The notes: generated by a model from the sequence alone, not told the origin. A stretch of 64,000 nucleotides of DNA from Epiperipatus broadwayi (GCA_028023455.1 JAQFVV010006216.1:1491445-1555444); one strand, 5' to 3'. Numbered from the stretch's first letter, positions 40,236 to 51,319 are shown. Numbers and translations are program-made.

Positions 40236-42250
40236 TGAAACAGTTATGCTGTTACTCATATAGATATTCAAAAGACCCCCCCCCCATTTAAAAACGTCTA
40301 GCGTGATTCAATCTAATTGGGAACGCAATAAAGCTGTAGTTTGTTAAAAAAAAAAGAAAAATCATATTTTTAATTTTGTGATTGATGGATTTAAATAAAA
40401 TGTTAAGTTATCTTATTTTTTTTTTATCTGTCTCAATAAAAAAAAGAAAAGAAATTAATTATCCAATCATTAAAAAGAAAAAAAGAAAAGATACTTGAGT
40501 TAAACTGAGGCAGTATTCAAATTAGGAACGTCGTCGGAAGAAAAGAACTTTTTTTTTCTCTCTCGTCTTACACAGAGAGGCAGAACATATTAAATTTTTT
40601 GTTTTAAACAAAGTGTATTACTTAATTCTTTTGACATATTAAAATATAACGCTAACAAAACGTGAGAATGAAAAAAAAAACTTTGCTAGAGGAATTATGA
40701 AGACAATGGGGTAAATTAGCGGCTTCAATCTCTCCATGCTGTGCCATGACTCTCCATAAATGAAATAACCCGCCTTCTTTATGAATAAACTGGATTGTAA
40801 AACTGGAAGGTAATTATGTTATAAGAACATTAAAACATCTTTATCTTACGTTATAAAGTGAAGTTATAAAATAATTACATAGAATTTGTTTTATAAAATA
40901 TTAAAACATCTTTATCATATGTTATAAAATGAAGTTATGAAATAACTACATAGAATTTGTTTTGTAAAATATTAGAACACGTTTATCATACGTTATAAAA
41001 TGAAGTTATGAAATAATTACATAGAATTTGTTTTTTGTAAAATATGAAAACATCTTTATCATACGTTATAAAGTGACATTATGAAATAATTACATAGAAT
41101 GTGTTTTATAAAATGTTAAAACGTCTTTATCATACGTTATAAGGTGAAGTTATGAAATAGCTACACGCAAATTTATTTATAAAAATATTTGAACGTATTT
41201 ACTATATAAATTATAAATGCTTGACTGCTTCTAAAGTTCTTCTCTTAAATGAACAAATGAATTATTGTATAAACCATAAATGCTTGACTGCTTCAAAATG
41301 AATTATTGTATAAACCATAAATGCTTGACTGCTTCTAAGCTTCTTCTCATAAAGGAATTAATGAACTATTGTTGAATTAGAATATTCACAAGCTTCTTCT
41401 CATAAATGGATTCAAAATGAACTATTATTGAATTAGAATATTTCCAAGCTTCTTCTCATAAAGAAATTAATAAACTATTGTTGAATTAGGATGTTTCCAA
41501 GTTTCTTCTCATAAATGAATTCAAAATAAACTATTGTTGGATTGGAATATTTCCAAGCTTTTTCGCATAAATGAATTCAAAATGAACTATTGTTGAATTG
41601 GAATATTTCCAAGCTTCTTCTCATAAAGGAATACAAAAATGAATTATTGTTGAATTGGAATATTTCCAAGCTTCTTCTCATAAAGGAATACAAAAATGAA
41701 CTATTGTTGAATTAGGATGTTTCCAAGTGTCTTCTCATAATGAACGTGTAAATGAACTATTGATAAAGAAAAAAAGAACTGCTTCTAGCTCTTTCATAAG
41801 TAAAATGAAAAAGAGTAATCATGTGGATAGAAATGAACTTCGTTAGAAATCGCTAATTAATTGTTATTTAATAAATTTTTTTGTTACTAAAAATCAAATT
41901 GGTTATCCAGTTGTCCAGTTTTGTTTGTTTTATCGCATCACTCACCAATTATAGCACTGGTTCATGAGAATCTCATGTTCTCTGAGCTACGTCTGACATA
42001 ACTTGACCTAGGCCAGTCAGGTTGTAGTGAGATGGAACTCTAATGGCGCTCTTTGGGAAACCAAACATAGAAATATTTAGATGTTTCCAGTCTCTATGTA
42101 CTACATCCTCTGATGAGCAGGAAATATTGTTGTAGGGGTGCATTAACATCTGCATTAAGAATATCAATTGATGGTTCCTTCCTGCAGCATGCTCATCAGA
42201 AAATTGTTACAACTGACGTAATAAAACGGTTGTATGGCGGTCCGGTTACA
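40236..42250 (+). repeat. 5' LTR (2015 bp)
   Basis: It starts TG and ends CA. It has an AATAAA at about 40328, a run of five ~68-base units at about 40808-41168 (ACATAGAATTTGTTTT motif), a ~60-base unit at 41200-41340 (ATGCTTGACTGCTTC) and about eight ~57-base units at 41340-41770 (CAAGCTTCTTCTCATAAA). The last 390 bases are unique and strongly conserved with the 3' LTR. Confidence 0.92.
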
Positions 42251-42522
42251 TTTGGTGCCCAATGTGGGACTTTATCCAGCTAGCCTAACCATAGGCACCG
42301 GTTACATTTGTCGTCCAACTGTGAGGCTTTATCCAGCTAGCCTAATCATAGGCACCTATTACATTGTCATCCAACTGTGAGGCTTTACCTGGCTAACCTA
42401 CCTATGGGCTCCAGTTACATTGGCATCCTACTGTGAGGCCTTATCTGGCTAGCCTACTCATAGGCCAGTTAATTTGCCACCCTACTGTGAGGTCCGATCT
42501 AGCTAGCCTACTCATAGGCATA
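42251..42522 (+). repeat. Tandem primer-binding-site-derived array, five units
   Basis: Unit starts at about 42248, 42304, 42361, 42417 and 42471 give a 54-57 base period. Each begins with a variant of the PBS, then a GAGGCTTTATC-like block and TAGCCTA...ATAGGC, a short hairpin. The first is TGGTGCCCAATGTGGGAC; the next ones carry TGTCGTCCAACTGTGAGGC, TGTCATCCAACTGTGAGGC, TGGCATCCTACTGTGAGGC and TGCCACCCTACTGTGAGGT. Confidence 0.88.
42253..42270 (+). promoter_or_regulatory. Primer binding site (tRNA-Lys type)
   Basis: TGGTGCCCAATGTGGGAC begins two bases after the LTR end. It differs from the well-known tRNA-Lys(1,2) site TGGCGCCCAACGTGGGGC at three positions, all transitions, two of them at CG dinucleotides, as expected from CpG decay. 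Minus-strand DNA synthesis would start here. Confidence 0.8.
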
Positions 42523-42678
42523 AGCAGATCACGATTCTGTAATATGAACAGTGCATATGATGTAGTGATGTAATTTGTTCAGGAAGGATGGAAAAATAAA
42601 AGTCTAAAAGAAAAACCCAAAAAGAATGGCATAAAGAATGAAACAGGCATTTCAAAGAAGATGGAGTAAGGTCATGGT

Positions 42679-43983
42679 GTGGATGGAGAGAGAAGCTTAC
42701 TGATTCAGAAAACAAAGGAAAAATGGGATAAACAAAGAGAAGAATATAACCAAAAATGGAATAAACAAAGAGAAGAAGATAACCAAAAATGGGATAAACA
42801 AAGAGAAGAAGATATCAAACAAAGAGAAGAATATAACCAAAAATGGGATAAACAAAGAAAAGAAGATATCAAACAGAGAGAAGAAGATAACCAAAAAAGA
42901 GACAAACAAAGAGAAGAAGATAACCAAAAATGGGATAAACAAAGAGAAGAAGATATCAAACAAAGAGAAGAATATAACAAGCAAGCAATAGAAGCAAACC
43001 AAAGAATAGAAAAACGAATTAAAGAAGCATTCAAAAATCAGAATGAAAAGTTAAACCAGTTGATAAAGGAAATAATTCAACCTAAAAAATTGGATGAGGA
43101 GGAAACTTTGGAATTTCCAACCAAAGATATTTTAAAGGAATCACAAATTGAATATCCTATTACTGATGAAGCAAAATTTGAGATTGTTAAAAAGGAAGAA
43201 ATTGAAATTACAAAGAGTGATATTGAAATTGTTGGTCTACCTTCAGAAAAAAGTCTGATTGTGGAATATGCCTTTAAAATTGAAAAGAAAGAAGTATATA
43301 CAGAAGCTGAAAATGAAATAGTATCGAACACAGCAAAAGAGTTTCAAACGGATGAAAATGAATCTAATAAAGCAAAATTAAAATCTTCTGATCTTCAAGA
43401 AGATGAAAAACATGAAAATGAACATAATCAAAATATAACAAAGGGACTATCCAATATAGAAGAAAATGTTTCAGAAAAATTGTCTGATATATGCTATGAA
43501 ATAGTAACAAAGATAGAGAAAGGAATCATAAAATGGAAAGAAAAGTGTGTTAGTCCTCAGCCATATATAAAAATTATAAACAAAAGCTTAATAAACTCAA
43601 ATCAAAAATTGAGTATAGAAAAAAAATATATAAAGACAGTTATTAAAAATATAGTTGCTTACGCAGGAAAAGACACCAAAAAGGAATCTGAAAACTCGGG
43701 ATTTATCAGTGTGAAAGAAATTAAACATCAAGAAACCTTTACAAATACCAAAAAAATAATTACTATGGCAGAAGAACCATTTAAAAAGAAACTTTTATAT
43801 AAAAATGAAATACCACCATGGAAGAGGAACAGGAGAAAATTCACAGATGGTGTTCATGGTCCATATCGGACGCGTATAATTAGAAGATCAAACAGTAACA
43901 ATGATCTCCAAAGAAAATACAGAAGTGAAGAAGCAAGACATCACAGTAATGTTAAACATGATGAATTTTCAACAAAGAGATGA
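42679..43983 (+). CDS. Gag-position coiled-coil protein of the LTR element
   Basis: The only long frame in the element; it sits where gag would be. Residues about 10-135 are a coiled coil built from 11-residue units (KWDKQREEDNQ type) mixed with 7-residue units (KQREEDI type). A Glu/Lys-rich, probably disordered middle (135-375) follows, then a basic C terminus (PPWKRNRRKF, RTRIIRRS) that could bind nucleic acid. There is no CCHC knuckle, protease or RT motif. The frame opens at a GTG; an ATG at 42661 is in frame but followed by TAA at 42667. After TGA at 43981 the same frame stays open for 32 codons (Arg/Ser-rich) to TAA at 44080. I do not recognise the family; a Gag-like role is inferred from position only. 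Confidence 0.6.
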   Translation: MDGERSLLIQKTKEKWDKQREEYNQKWNKQREEDNQKWDKQREEDIKQREEYNQKWDKQRKEDIKQREEDNQKRDKQREEDNQKWDKQREEDIKQREEYNKQAIEANQRIEKRIKEAFKNQNEKLNQLIKEIIQPKKLDEEETLEFPTKDILKESQIEYPITDEAKFEIVKKEEIEITKSDIEIVGLPSEKSLIVEYAFKIEKKEVYTEAENEIVSNTAKEFQTDENESNKAKLKSSDLQEDEKHENEHNQNITKGLSNIEENVSEKLSDICYEIVTKIEKGIIKWKEKCVSPQPYIKIINKSLINSNQKLSIEKKYIKTVIKNIVAYAGKDTKKESENSGFISVKEIKHQETFTNTKKIITMAEEPFKKKLLYKNEIPPWKRNRRKFTDGVHGPYRTRIIRRSNSNNDLQRKYRSEEARHHSNVKHDEFSTKR

Positions 43984-44650
43984 TCCAGAAGTATGTCACC
44001 TCATAATACAAAAGAGGACTATAGGAGAACTGATCATGATCCTCAGTCTCCCAAAACAGGTTGCAGTTATGATTCAGAATAAAATAGAGATAGCTGATGG
44101 AAAAAGTTTGTGAGTGTGGTGTAGTGATGCATGAACTTGTGTTTTTCATGTTGAGATGGTGGATGATTGAGCGGGGCTGCTTGGATGCATTGTGTTATGA
44201 TGCTCCGAAGTATATGCTCGGCACTATCCCGACCTGGATGTTGTGCTCCAAGAGTAGTCCAGCAGTGCGTATATATAGGTCTCATGGATAGGCCTTGGTC
44301 TCATGGATAGGCCAAATGATAGCCCCTAAGACTCACCGAAGCTGAGCAGGGTTGGCTGAGTGCCAAATTGATTCTTTTTCTCTGGCTCCTATTCTTGGTT
44401 GGATGATGCTTCTAGGTACAAAAGAGGTAGTGCTTAAAAATGAGATATTTTCTCGTGACGTCATGAGGTGGTGTGTACTGGTAGTTTGTGTTTGGCCATC
44501 TATTTATCCCGGCATTGGAGGCTATGGTTCATGTATTCACTTTTCCAGCTCATCTTACTCATTCATCAGCATATCTAAAAACAGGCAGTACTGAGAAATA
44601 ATGTGTATAGTATGTGGAATGAAATCGTACTTCCAGGTGATTTCATCCCA
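43984..44650 (+). other. 3' interior of LTR element, no coding region
   Basis: No pol motif in any frame. GGTCTCATGGATAGGCC is tandemly doubled at about 44278-44310. CCGAAGCTGAGCAGGGTTGG (about 44337-44356) closely resembles the internal control region of 5S rRNA. A full TGACGTCA site lies at 44456-44463. Confidence 0.5.
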
Positions 44651-44654
44651 AAAT

Positions 44655-44668
44655 TTGGTGAGGGGTAA
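44655..44668 (+). promoter_or_regulatory. Polypurine tract
   Basis: TTGGTGAGGGGTAA directly precedes the TG of the right LTR, the expected position for plus-strand priming. The purine run is short and has T interruptions. Confidence 0.65.
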
Positions 44669-46775
44669 TGAAACAGTTATGCTGTTACTCACATAGATAT
44701 TCAAAAGACCCCCCCATTTAAAAATGTCTAGCGTGATTCAATCTAATTGGGAACGCAATAAAGCTGTAGTTTGTTAAAAAAAAAAGAAAAATCATATTTT
44801 TAATTTTGTGATTGATGGATTTAAATAAAATGTTAAGTTATCTTATTTTTTTTTATCTGTCTCAATAAAAAAAAAGAAAAGAAATTAATTATCCAATTAT
44901 TAAAAAGAAAAAAAGAAAAGATACTTGAGTTAAACTGAGGCAGTATTCAAATTAGGAACGTCATGGGAAGAAAAGAACTTTTTTTTCTCTCTCGTCTTAC
45001 ACAGAGAGGCAGAACATATTAAATTTTTTGTTTTAAACAAAGTGTATTACTTAATTCTTTTGACATATTAAAATATAGCTCTAACAAAACGTGAGAATGA
45101 AAAAAAAAACTTTGCTAGAGGAATTATGAAGACAATGGGGTAAATTAGTGGCTTCAATCTCTCCATGCTGTGCCATGACTCTCCATAAATGAAATAACCC
45201 GCCTTCTTTATGAATAAACTGGATTGCAAAACTGGAAGGTAATTATGTTATAAGAATATTAAAACATCTTTATCTTACGTTATAAAGTGAAGTTATGAAA
45301 TAATTACATAGAATTTGTTTTATAAAATATTAAAACATCTTTATCATACGTTATAAAATGAAGTTATGAAATAACTACATAGAATTTGTTTTGTAAAATA
45401 TTAGAACACGTTTATCATACGTTATAAAATGAAGTTATGAAATAATTACATAGAATTTGTTTTTTGTAAAATATGAAAACATCTTTATCATACGTTATAA
45501 AGTGACATTATGAAATAATTACATAGAATGTGTTTTATAAAATGTTAAAATGTCTTTATCATACATTATAAAGTGAAGTTATGAAATAGCTACACGCAAA
45601 TTTATTTATAAAAATATTTGAACGTACTTACTATATGAATTAGAAATGCTTTAATTGCATATTACTTCTATCTAGGTAATGTAACAGAGTTTATGTATAT
45701 GAATATAGTTTTATATTTGGCTAAATTATAAATGCCTCAATTATCAAATGATAAATGCTCTACAAACCAAGAATTGCTGAGTTCAAATATCTACCAATCA
45801 GTAATAATTCATAAAATGATGAAATGCTGTATAAATCATAAATGCTTGACTGCTTCTAAGGTTCTTACCTTAAATGAATTCAAAATGAATTATTGTATAA
45901 ACCATAAGTGCTTGACTGCTTCAAAATGAAATATTGTATAAACCATAAGTGCTTGACTGCTTCAAAATGAATTATTGTATAAACCATAAATGCTTGACTG
46001 CTTCTAAAGTTCTTCTCTTAAATGAACAAATGAATTATTGTATAAACCATAAATGCTTGACTGCTTCAAAATGAATTATTGTATAAACCATAAATGCTTG
46101 ACTGCTTCTAAGCTTCTTCTCATAAAGGAATACAAAAACAAACTATTGTTGAATTGGAATATTTCCAAGCTTCTTCTCATAAAAGAATACAAAATGAACT
46201 ATTGTTGAAATAGGATGTTTCCAAGCTTCTTCTCATAAAGGAATTAATAAACTATTGTTGAATTAGAATATTCACAAGCTTCTTCCCATAAATGAATTCA
46301 AAATGAACTATTATTGAATTAGAATATTTCCAAGCTTCTTCTCATAGAGGAATTAATGAACTATTGTTGAAATTGCAAATTAATTGTTATTTAATAAATT
46401 TTTTTTTGTTACTAAAAATTAAATTGGTTATCCAGTTGTCCAGTTTTGTTTGTTTTATCGCATCACTCACCAATTATAGCACTGGTTCATGAGAATCTCA
46501 TGTTCTCTGAGCTACGTCTGACATAACTTGACCTAGGCCAGTCAGGTTGTAGTGAGATGGAACTCTAATGGCGCTCTTTGGGAAACCAAACATAGAAATA
46601 TTTAGATGTTTCCAGTCTCTATGTACTACATCCTCTGATGAGCAGGAAATATTGTTGTAGGGGGGCATTAACATCTGCATTAAGAATATCAATTGATGGT
46701 TCCTTCCTGCAGCATGCTCATCAGAAAATTGTTACACCTGACATAATAAAATGGTTGTATGGCAGTCCGGTTACA
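44669..46775 (+). repeat. 3' LTR (2107 bp)
   Basis: Direct repeat of 40236-42250. It carries about 190 extra bases (about 45640-45835, including a tract with no counterpart in the 5' LTR) and different numbers of the ~60- and ~57-base units (about 45830-46120 and 46120-46370). A minus-strand frame of 64 codons near the 3' end occurs in both LTRs only because they are copies. Confidence 0.92.
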
Positions 46776-48344
46776 ATATATATATATATATATATACACA
46801 CGCAATAGGAAGCAAAGAGCTGATTGAAATTTTATTCTGACTTTATTGGTATATTTTTAATAAAAATGTTTTAATAATAATTGAATGATAATACAAAATT
46901 TACCTTATTGTACAATTTAATGATAAAATTATTTCCAAAGCTGGAAAAAAAGGTGTGTAACAATAAAGACTATTACCAATATCTCTGAACTACTGTAAAA
47001 TTATAGTGACAATCAATGACAATTTCTTAAAAATAAAAATTTAACCAAAAAAAAAATGTTTCCACTCATGCTTCCATGATTATTAGCACAACATTCTAGA
47101 AGAAGCAGTTATCAATGAACTGCTAGAATAAATATATTCTTGATTGTATCATTTTTATATAAAAAAAATCATATATGCAATTTTCAGTTTGACATTTTTA
47201 TTAAAAAAAAATTAAAAAGTTATAAAGTATTATAAAATAAAGATATCATATATATATACACCTCATTTATAAATAAAAATTGTGTCATTTATAAAAGGAT
47301 ATGTAGATGTGGCAGTGGATATATAGGCGAATCGAGATGGACATTGGAAAAAAAAACTAAAGAAGCACTTGCTGTTATTAAAATAGTTTCAGAAATCAAA
47401 ACAAAATTGTAAAGTAGATAATAATATTTCAGCATCTGTTTTTTATGACCATAATAAATCATGTATTTATGGTTTTGACTTCAATTTTAATAATGTAAAA
47501 ATATTGCAAATTGAAGAAAATAACAATGAAAGGAAAATAAAGGAAACTATGCTAATATACAAATACAAACATGTCTTAATTATCAGGCAGCAAACATTAA
47601 TTAAGATCACAAAATTGTGGGAAGGTTGGCCTTTCAAAGTGTTAGTTGACAAAGATTACTAGGATAATCAAAAGTGCTCCTAAGTGGACAAAAGTTTTAA
47701 TTATCTGATTACTGTATTTATAAATATTCAATTATATAATTACATATATTGCTTTGAAAAAATATAGACACCGAATAATAATATTATTATATATACAATT
47801 GTAATTATTGAAAAAAAAAACTTCCATTGTTTTCATGGATGACATAACATTGCTTAAAATCTCAGTAAAGTGTAATATGTTAATAATATAAGCTCCCTTT
47901 ATAAATGAATGATATTGGAAATGGATAAAGTTCATAAATAGATGAATGGATTTTGCCATTATTTTCTGCAATCTTTTTTAAAATTATAAATATTAAAGTG
48001 AAACATTGATTAAATTTATCTAAATTTGTAATATGAATTTAGAACACAATTCCTTTCCAAAAGAAACTATCTGCATTAGCCTTGTTCCTATTTATGCTAC
48101 TTAATAACAAAAGTTAATTATGTCTATAAGATCATTTGATTAAATAGCTATAAAATTCTTATTTCCTTCAGGGAAATCATTTCACTTTGCTTTTTATTTT
48201 CAATTTTTATTTTTCTTGTGGATTAAAAACTGTTCTGAAATTCATAATATTATAACAATATGTTTTTTAAACTTTCCAGCACAGCAAATCACACTTTTGA
48301 TAGAATGATGAAAAGCGTAATTATTTATTTAGAAGCTACATTGA
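46776..48344. other. (TA)n remainder and AT-rich unassigned region
   Basis: (TA)n continues to about 46796 and changes to CACA. The rest is AT-rich with no recognised gene. A (TA)n run of about 10 bases occurs near 47250. Confidence 0.5.
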
Positions 48345-49139
48345 CTTTGTTTGGTTGTCATCTGATCATTCGTGTCAGCCGCAGAGGCGCGATTTCTAGC
48401 TAAATTTCTAGAAATATGCCGTTTCCGTGGCCGCACCCAAGCCTTTAAGCATTCTTTCTAAAAGAAATCCTAGAAAGATTGTTAACTCGGAGTTAAGTCT
48501 ACTTTCTATGCTAAAAGGTAGAGTATTAACTCGGAAGTTAAGTCTCCTTTCTACGATAAAATCTAGAAAGAGTGTTAACTCGGCTTAGCGGATAACGGTG
48601 TGGCTTTTTCCGATGCTAAAAGCAGAGGAAAATGCCGTAGTTGTTTGTGTCACACACTATATCATAATGCTGCGTTATGTATTTGATGTAACAATATTGT
48701 ACTAGGGTGTTTATTTTGATCGTGTCAAAATTATTTAAATTTTTATCGGTGCCTTGTTTTTTTTAAGACCAATCAATGTACTGTTACATTTTATCAATTT
48801 TAACAGTATCGTGATTGTTCCTCATAAATTTGTATTTCTCCTAAATTTTCGATTAGGGTGGAATAGCGTAAAAATTTAAAAATCACGCTTTGAGTCACGT
48901 TTTAGCGAGAAATTTTCCAAGACAAAAAGTACGGCTAATTCCCACAACAGAAAACTTTAAAAGATGGGAATTGCCAGACACGGGCCAGCGCTGGAATATT
49001 TCTACAGCAGAAAAAAAGAAAAAAACATCCTGCTACTGAAAGAAAAGATTGGATTGTGCGGCAAATATATGCAGATTTGAGGTCCAAAAACATCTGCCAA
49101 CGGAAAGGTTCACTTTGTAAAGGCAAGCTTGTTTGAGGG

Positions 49140-50460
49140 ATTCTAAATGACCTTCGTCAAAAATAAAAGAAGTAACTTCAATTTTTATTTAAACGTACAT
49201 CCCTTCTTCTCCCGATAATTGTTGGCGTCGGCAATCAAATGTAAAATAAAAGAAGTAACTAAAATTTTTTTATTTAAACATAGCCCCCAAAACCCCTCTT
49301 CTCCCAATAATTGTTGTCATCGGCAATCAAACAGTCAAATAAAAGGAATGTCAATAATTCTTTAATTGTATAGAAAAAAACAAAAAAAACCCTTCCACTA
49401 ATTGTCCTGGCCAATCAAATGTAAACCAATCAAAGTAAGACAGTAAATTATTAGTTAAACATAACCCAAATTACTATTTGAACGTACACCAAAAAAGACT
49501 CACTCTTGTCAATCAAAATTAAAGAAACCTAGACTATTATTGTCCCATTGTCAAATCGAATATTATTTGGGAAAACCCAAATAATTTATAAATGAAAAAA
49601 AAAAAAAAAGAAAGTCAAATCGGTTTTCAATCAAATGGTAACCGATAAAAGTAACTTAAATTTTGATTTAAACATAAACTCTTTCTCCCAATAATTGTTG
49701 TCGCCAATCACCAAAAAACACCCACCCCTCTCACTAATTATTGTCAGAAATCAAATGTACACCACTACTAAAAGTAACGTAAACTACTATTCTTTAAACG
49801 GTTACACCCCTTCTACCAATAATTGTTGTCTGCAATCGTACACACAAAAAAACACCCTTCCCAGTAATTAGTGTCGGGAATCAAATGTAAACCGATCAAA
49901 GTAAGACCGCAACTTATTATTTAAACGTAACCCAAATTACTATTTGAATCTACATCAAAAAAACACCCGCTCTTGTCAATAAAAATTAAACAAACAACAA
50001 CTATTATCATCCCATTGTCAAAAATATTTATTTGTAGAACCAAAACCATAATTTATAAATGAAAGGAAGTCCAATCGGTCATCCATCAAATGTAAACTGA
50101 TAAAAGGAAAGGTTTTAAATTTTATTTAAACATAAACACACGTGCGTGAAAAAAAAACAACAACACCTCCCAATAATTGTTTTTGGCAATCAAATGTAAA
50201 CCTATCAAAGTAATATAAATTATTATTTAAAGATCCATCATAAAACCCCGTTCTCTCTTGAATTTTGTCAATCCAATTTTACAAAAACAGTAATATTATT
50301 TTTTTTGAAAAAAAAACACAAATTACTATTTGAACACACACCAAAAAAGACCCTTTGGTAAAAAAAAAAAAACTATTATTATCCCATCATCAAAAATATT
50401 ATTTGGGAAAATAATTCAGAAACGAAAAAAAGTAAACTTTGTAAACAAACCAAAAAAAAA
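49140..50460. repeat. Degenerate tandem array inside the DNA transposon
   Basis: About ten diverged copies of a motif like CCAATAATTGTTGTCGGCAA followed by TCAAATGTAAACCGATCAAAG and an AAATTATTATTTAAACGTA stretch. Spacing is irregular because of A-run growth and losses. Confidence 0.75.
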
Positions 50461-50489
50461 AGGTCAATATTAACCAAAAGACTATTTTT

Positions 50490-50519
50490 TACGAGGCTCC
50501 TCGTAGACATCTGACGTCA
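50490..50519. promoter_or_regulatory. Hairpin plus CRE-like TGACGTCA site
   Basis: TACGAGG and CCTCGTA pair around a 2-base loop at 50490-50505. TGACGTCA, a full CREB/ATF consensus palindrome, lies at 50512-50519. Whether either acts in this element is unknown. Confidence 0.4.
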
Positions 50520-51319
50520 CTCTAACTCAGCCGATTCTTATGCTAAAAAATTCGTTCGATATGTTTTGAAGAGGTTTTTAAAAGTTCTGTACGATGGTGA
50601 CCTCTTCCGACTTATTTTACAAGTAAAAAAAAAAAACGCATTTAAACCTAAACAAAGAAAGAACATTATTTGTGATTGGTTCTTAGCAAGCTCTCAGCCG
50701 AAAAAGACATTCTGATTGGCTGGAAAGAACAAAGAAACCGCCTGATCAAAGAAAATAAAGAAAAATGCTGAGATTTTCATTTCGAATCCAATTTTAAGTA
50801 TTATAAAATTATATTTATGGAAATTAAAAATTATTCTCAGAGAGAATAATAAAAAAACAAAATTATTTTCGAAAAATATTGAAGATTTTAGTAAAAATAT
50901 TGAAGATGTAGTAAAAAGAAATATTTACTTTTCTATAACGTAAAAGTCGATCTTTTTGTTTATATTATAGCTTTTATGTTGCCGAAATTGAATATTTTAG
51001 AATAAATAAATAGCAATTTATTTTTGAAAGAACTTTCGTTCTCTTCATAACCTGAAAAATTAATAATATACTTTTTATAAACGTATCTGAGTTGAATTTA
51101 ATATTATAGACGAATATGTTTTAACAATAGGCTTTGTTTCAGTTTGTGAGTTGGTCAATTAAAAGATTTGATTTTTACCTCATACAACCAATAATATAAT
51201 TAGCGGTTAAAAGGTTAATAGAGAATCGCAATCCCGGGAACTATATATTAATGTGTTTTTCAGTTAGAAATCGCGCCTCTGGTGGCTGACACAAAGGATC
51301 AGATGTCAACCCTTTGTTT

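Larger units (their letters stand above)
40236..46775 (+). mobile_element. LTR retrotransposon, non-autonomous, with tandem PBS array
   Basis: A 6.54 kb element with direct terminal repeats (40236-42250 and 44669-46775), each starting TGAAACAG and ending GGTTACA. The TG...CA ends, a PBS two bases after the left LTR and a purine-rich tract just before the right LTR define plus-strand orientation. It sits in a (TA)n tract, so a 4- or 6-base duplication (ATAT) fits both sides. The 2.4 kb interior has a tandem PBS-derived array, one coiled-coil reading frame and a short 3' part. No protease, reverse transcriptase, RNase H or integrase motif is visible, so mobility would need enzymes from elsewhere. 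By eye the first ~930 bases of the two LTRs differ by about 15 substitutions, mostly at CG sites. Confidence 0.9.
48353..51311. mobile_element. Non-autonomous DNA transposon, 8-bp target duplication
   Basis: Perfect direct repeats CTTTGTTT at 48345-48352 and 51312-51319 flank a 2959-base element. Its ends are inverted repeats of about 46 bases with about 41 matches: GGTTGTCATCTGATC at the left, GGTTGACATCTGATC at the right (reverse complement), both followed by a GTGTCAGCC and then a GAGGCGCGATTTCTA block. No transposase or other coding region is visible. The interior has GTTAACTCGG repeats (48480-48590), a degenerate tandem array (49140-50460), a hairpin and a TGACGTCA site. An 8-bp duplication fits hAT, P or Merlin-like elements; GG-starting ends are unusual for hAT. 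Superfamily unresolved. Confidence 0.85.

Noticed and set aside
41973-42167. 64-codon minus-strand ORF conserved at two places (also 46498-46692)
   Set aside because: The two sites are the same position in two LTR copies; identity follows from LTR duplication, not selection.
42105-42185. Hammerhead-ribozyme-like CTGATGAG...GAAA in the LTRs (also 46630-46710)
   Set aside because: The core words occur, but only three or four bases separate them, no C precedes GAAA to close stem II, and stem I does not pair. The inverted CTGATGAGCA/TGCTCATCAG pair explains the motif better.
42248-42522. Array as an ordinary promoter minisatellite
   Set aside because: Its exact start two bases after the LTR and the PBS core in each unit make a PBS origin more likely.
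42697-43034. Minus-strand repetitive Phe/Leu/Ser ORFs of 101 and 109 codons
   Set aside because: Antisense shadows of the tandem coiled-coil coding repeat on the plus strand.
48935-49126. 63-codon minus ORF in the DNA transposon
   Set aside because: No similarity to any transposase domain I know, and it ends abruptly in both directions.
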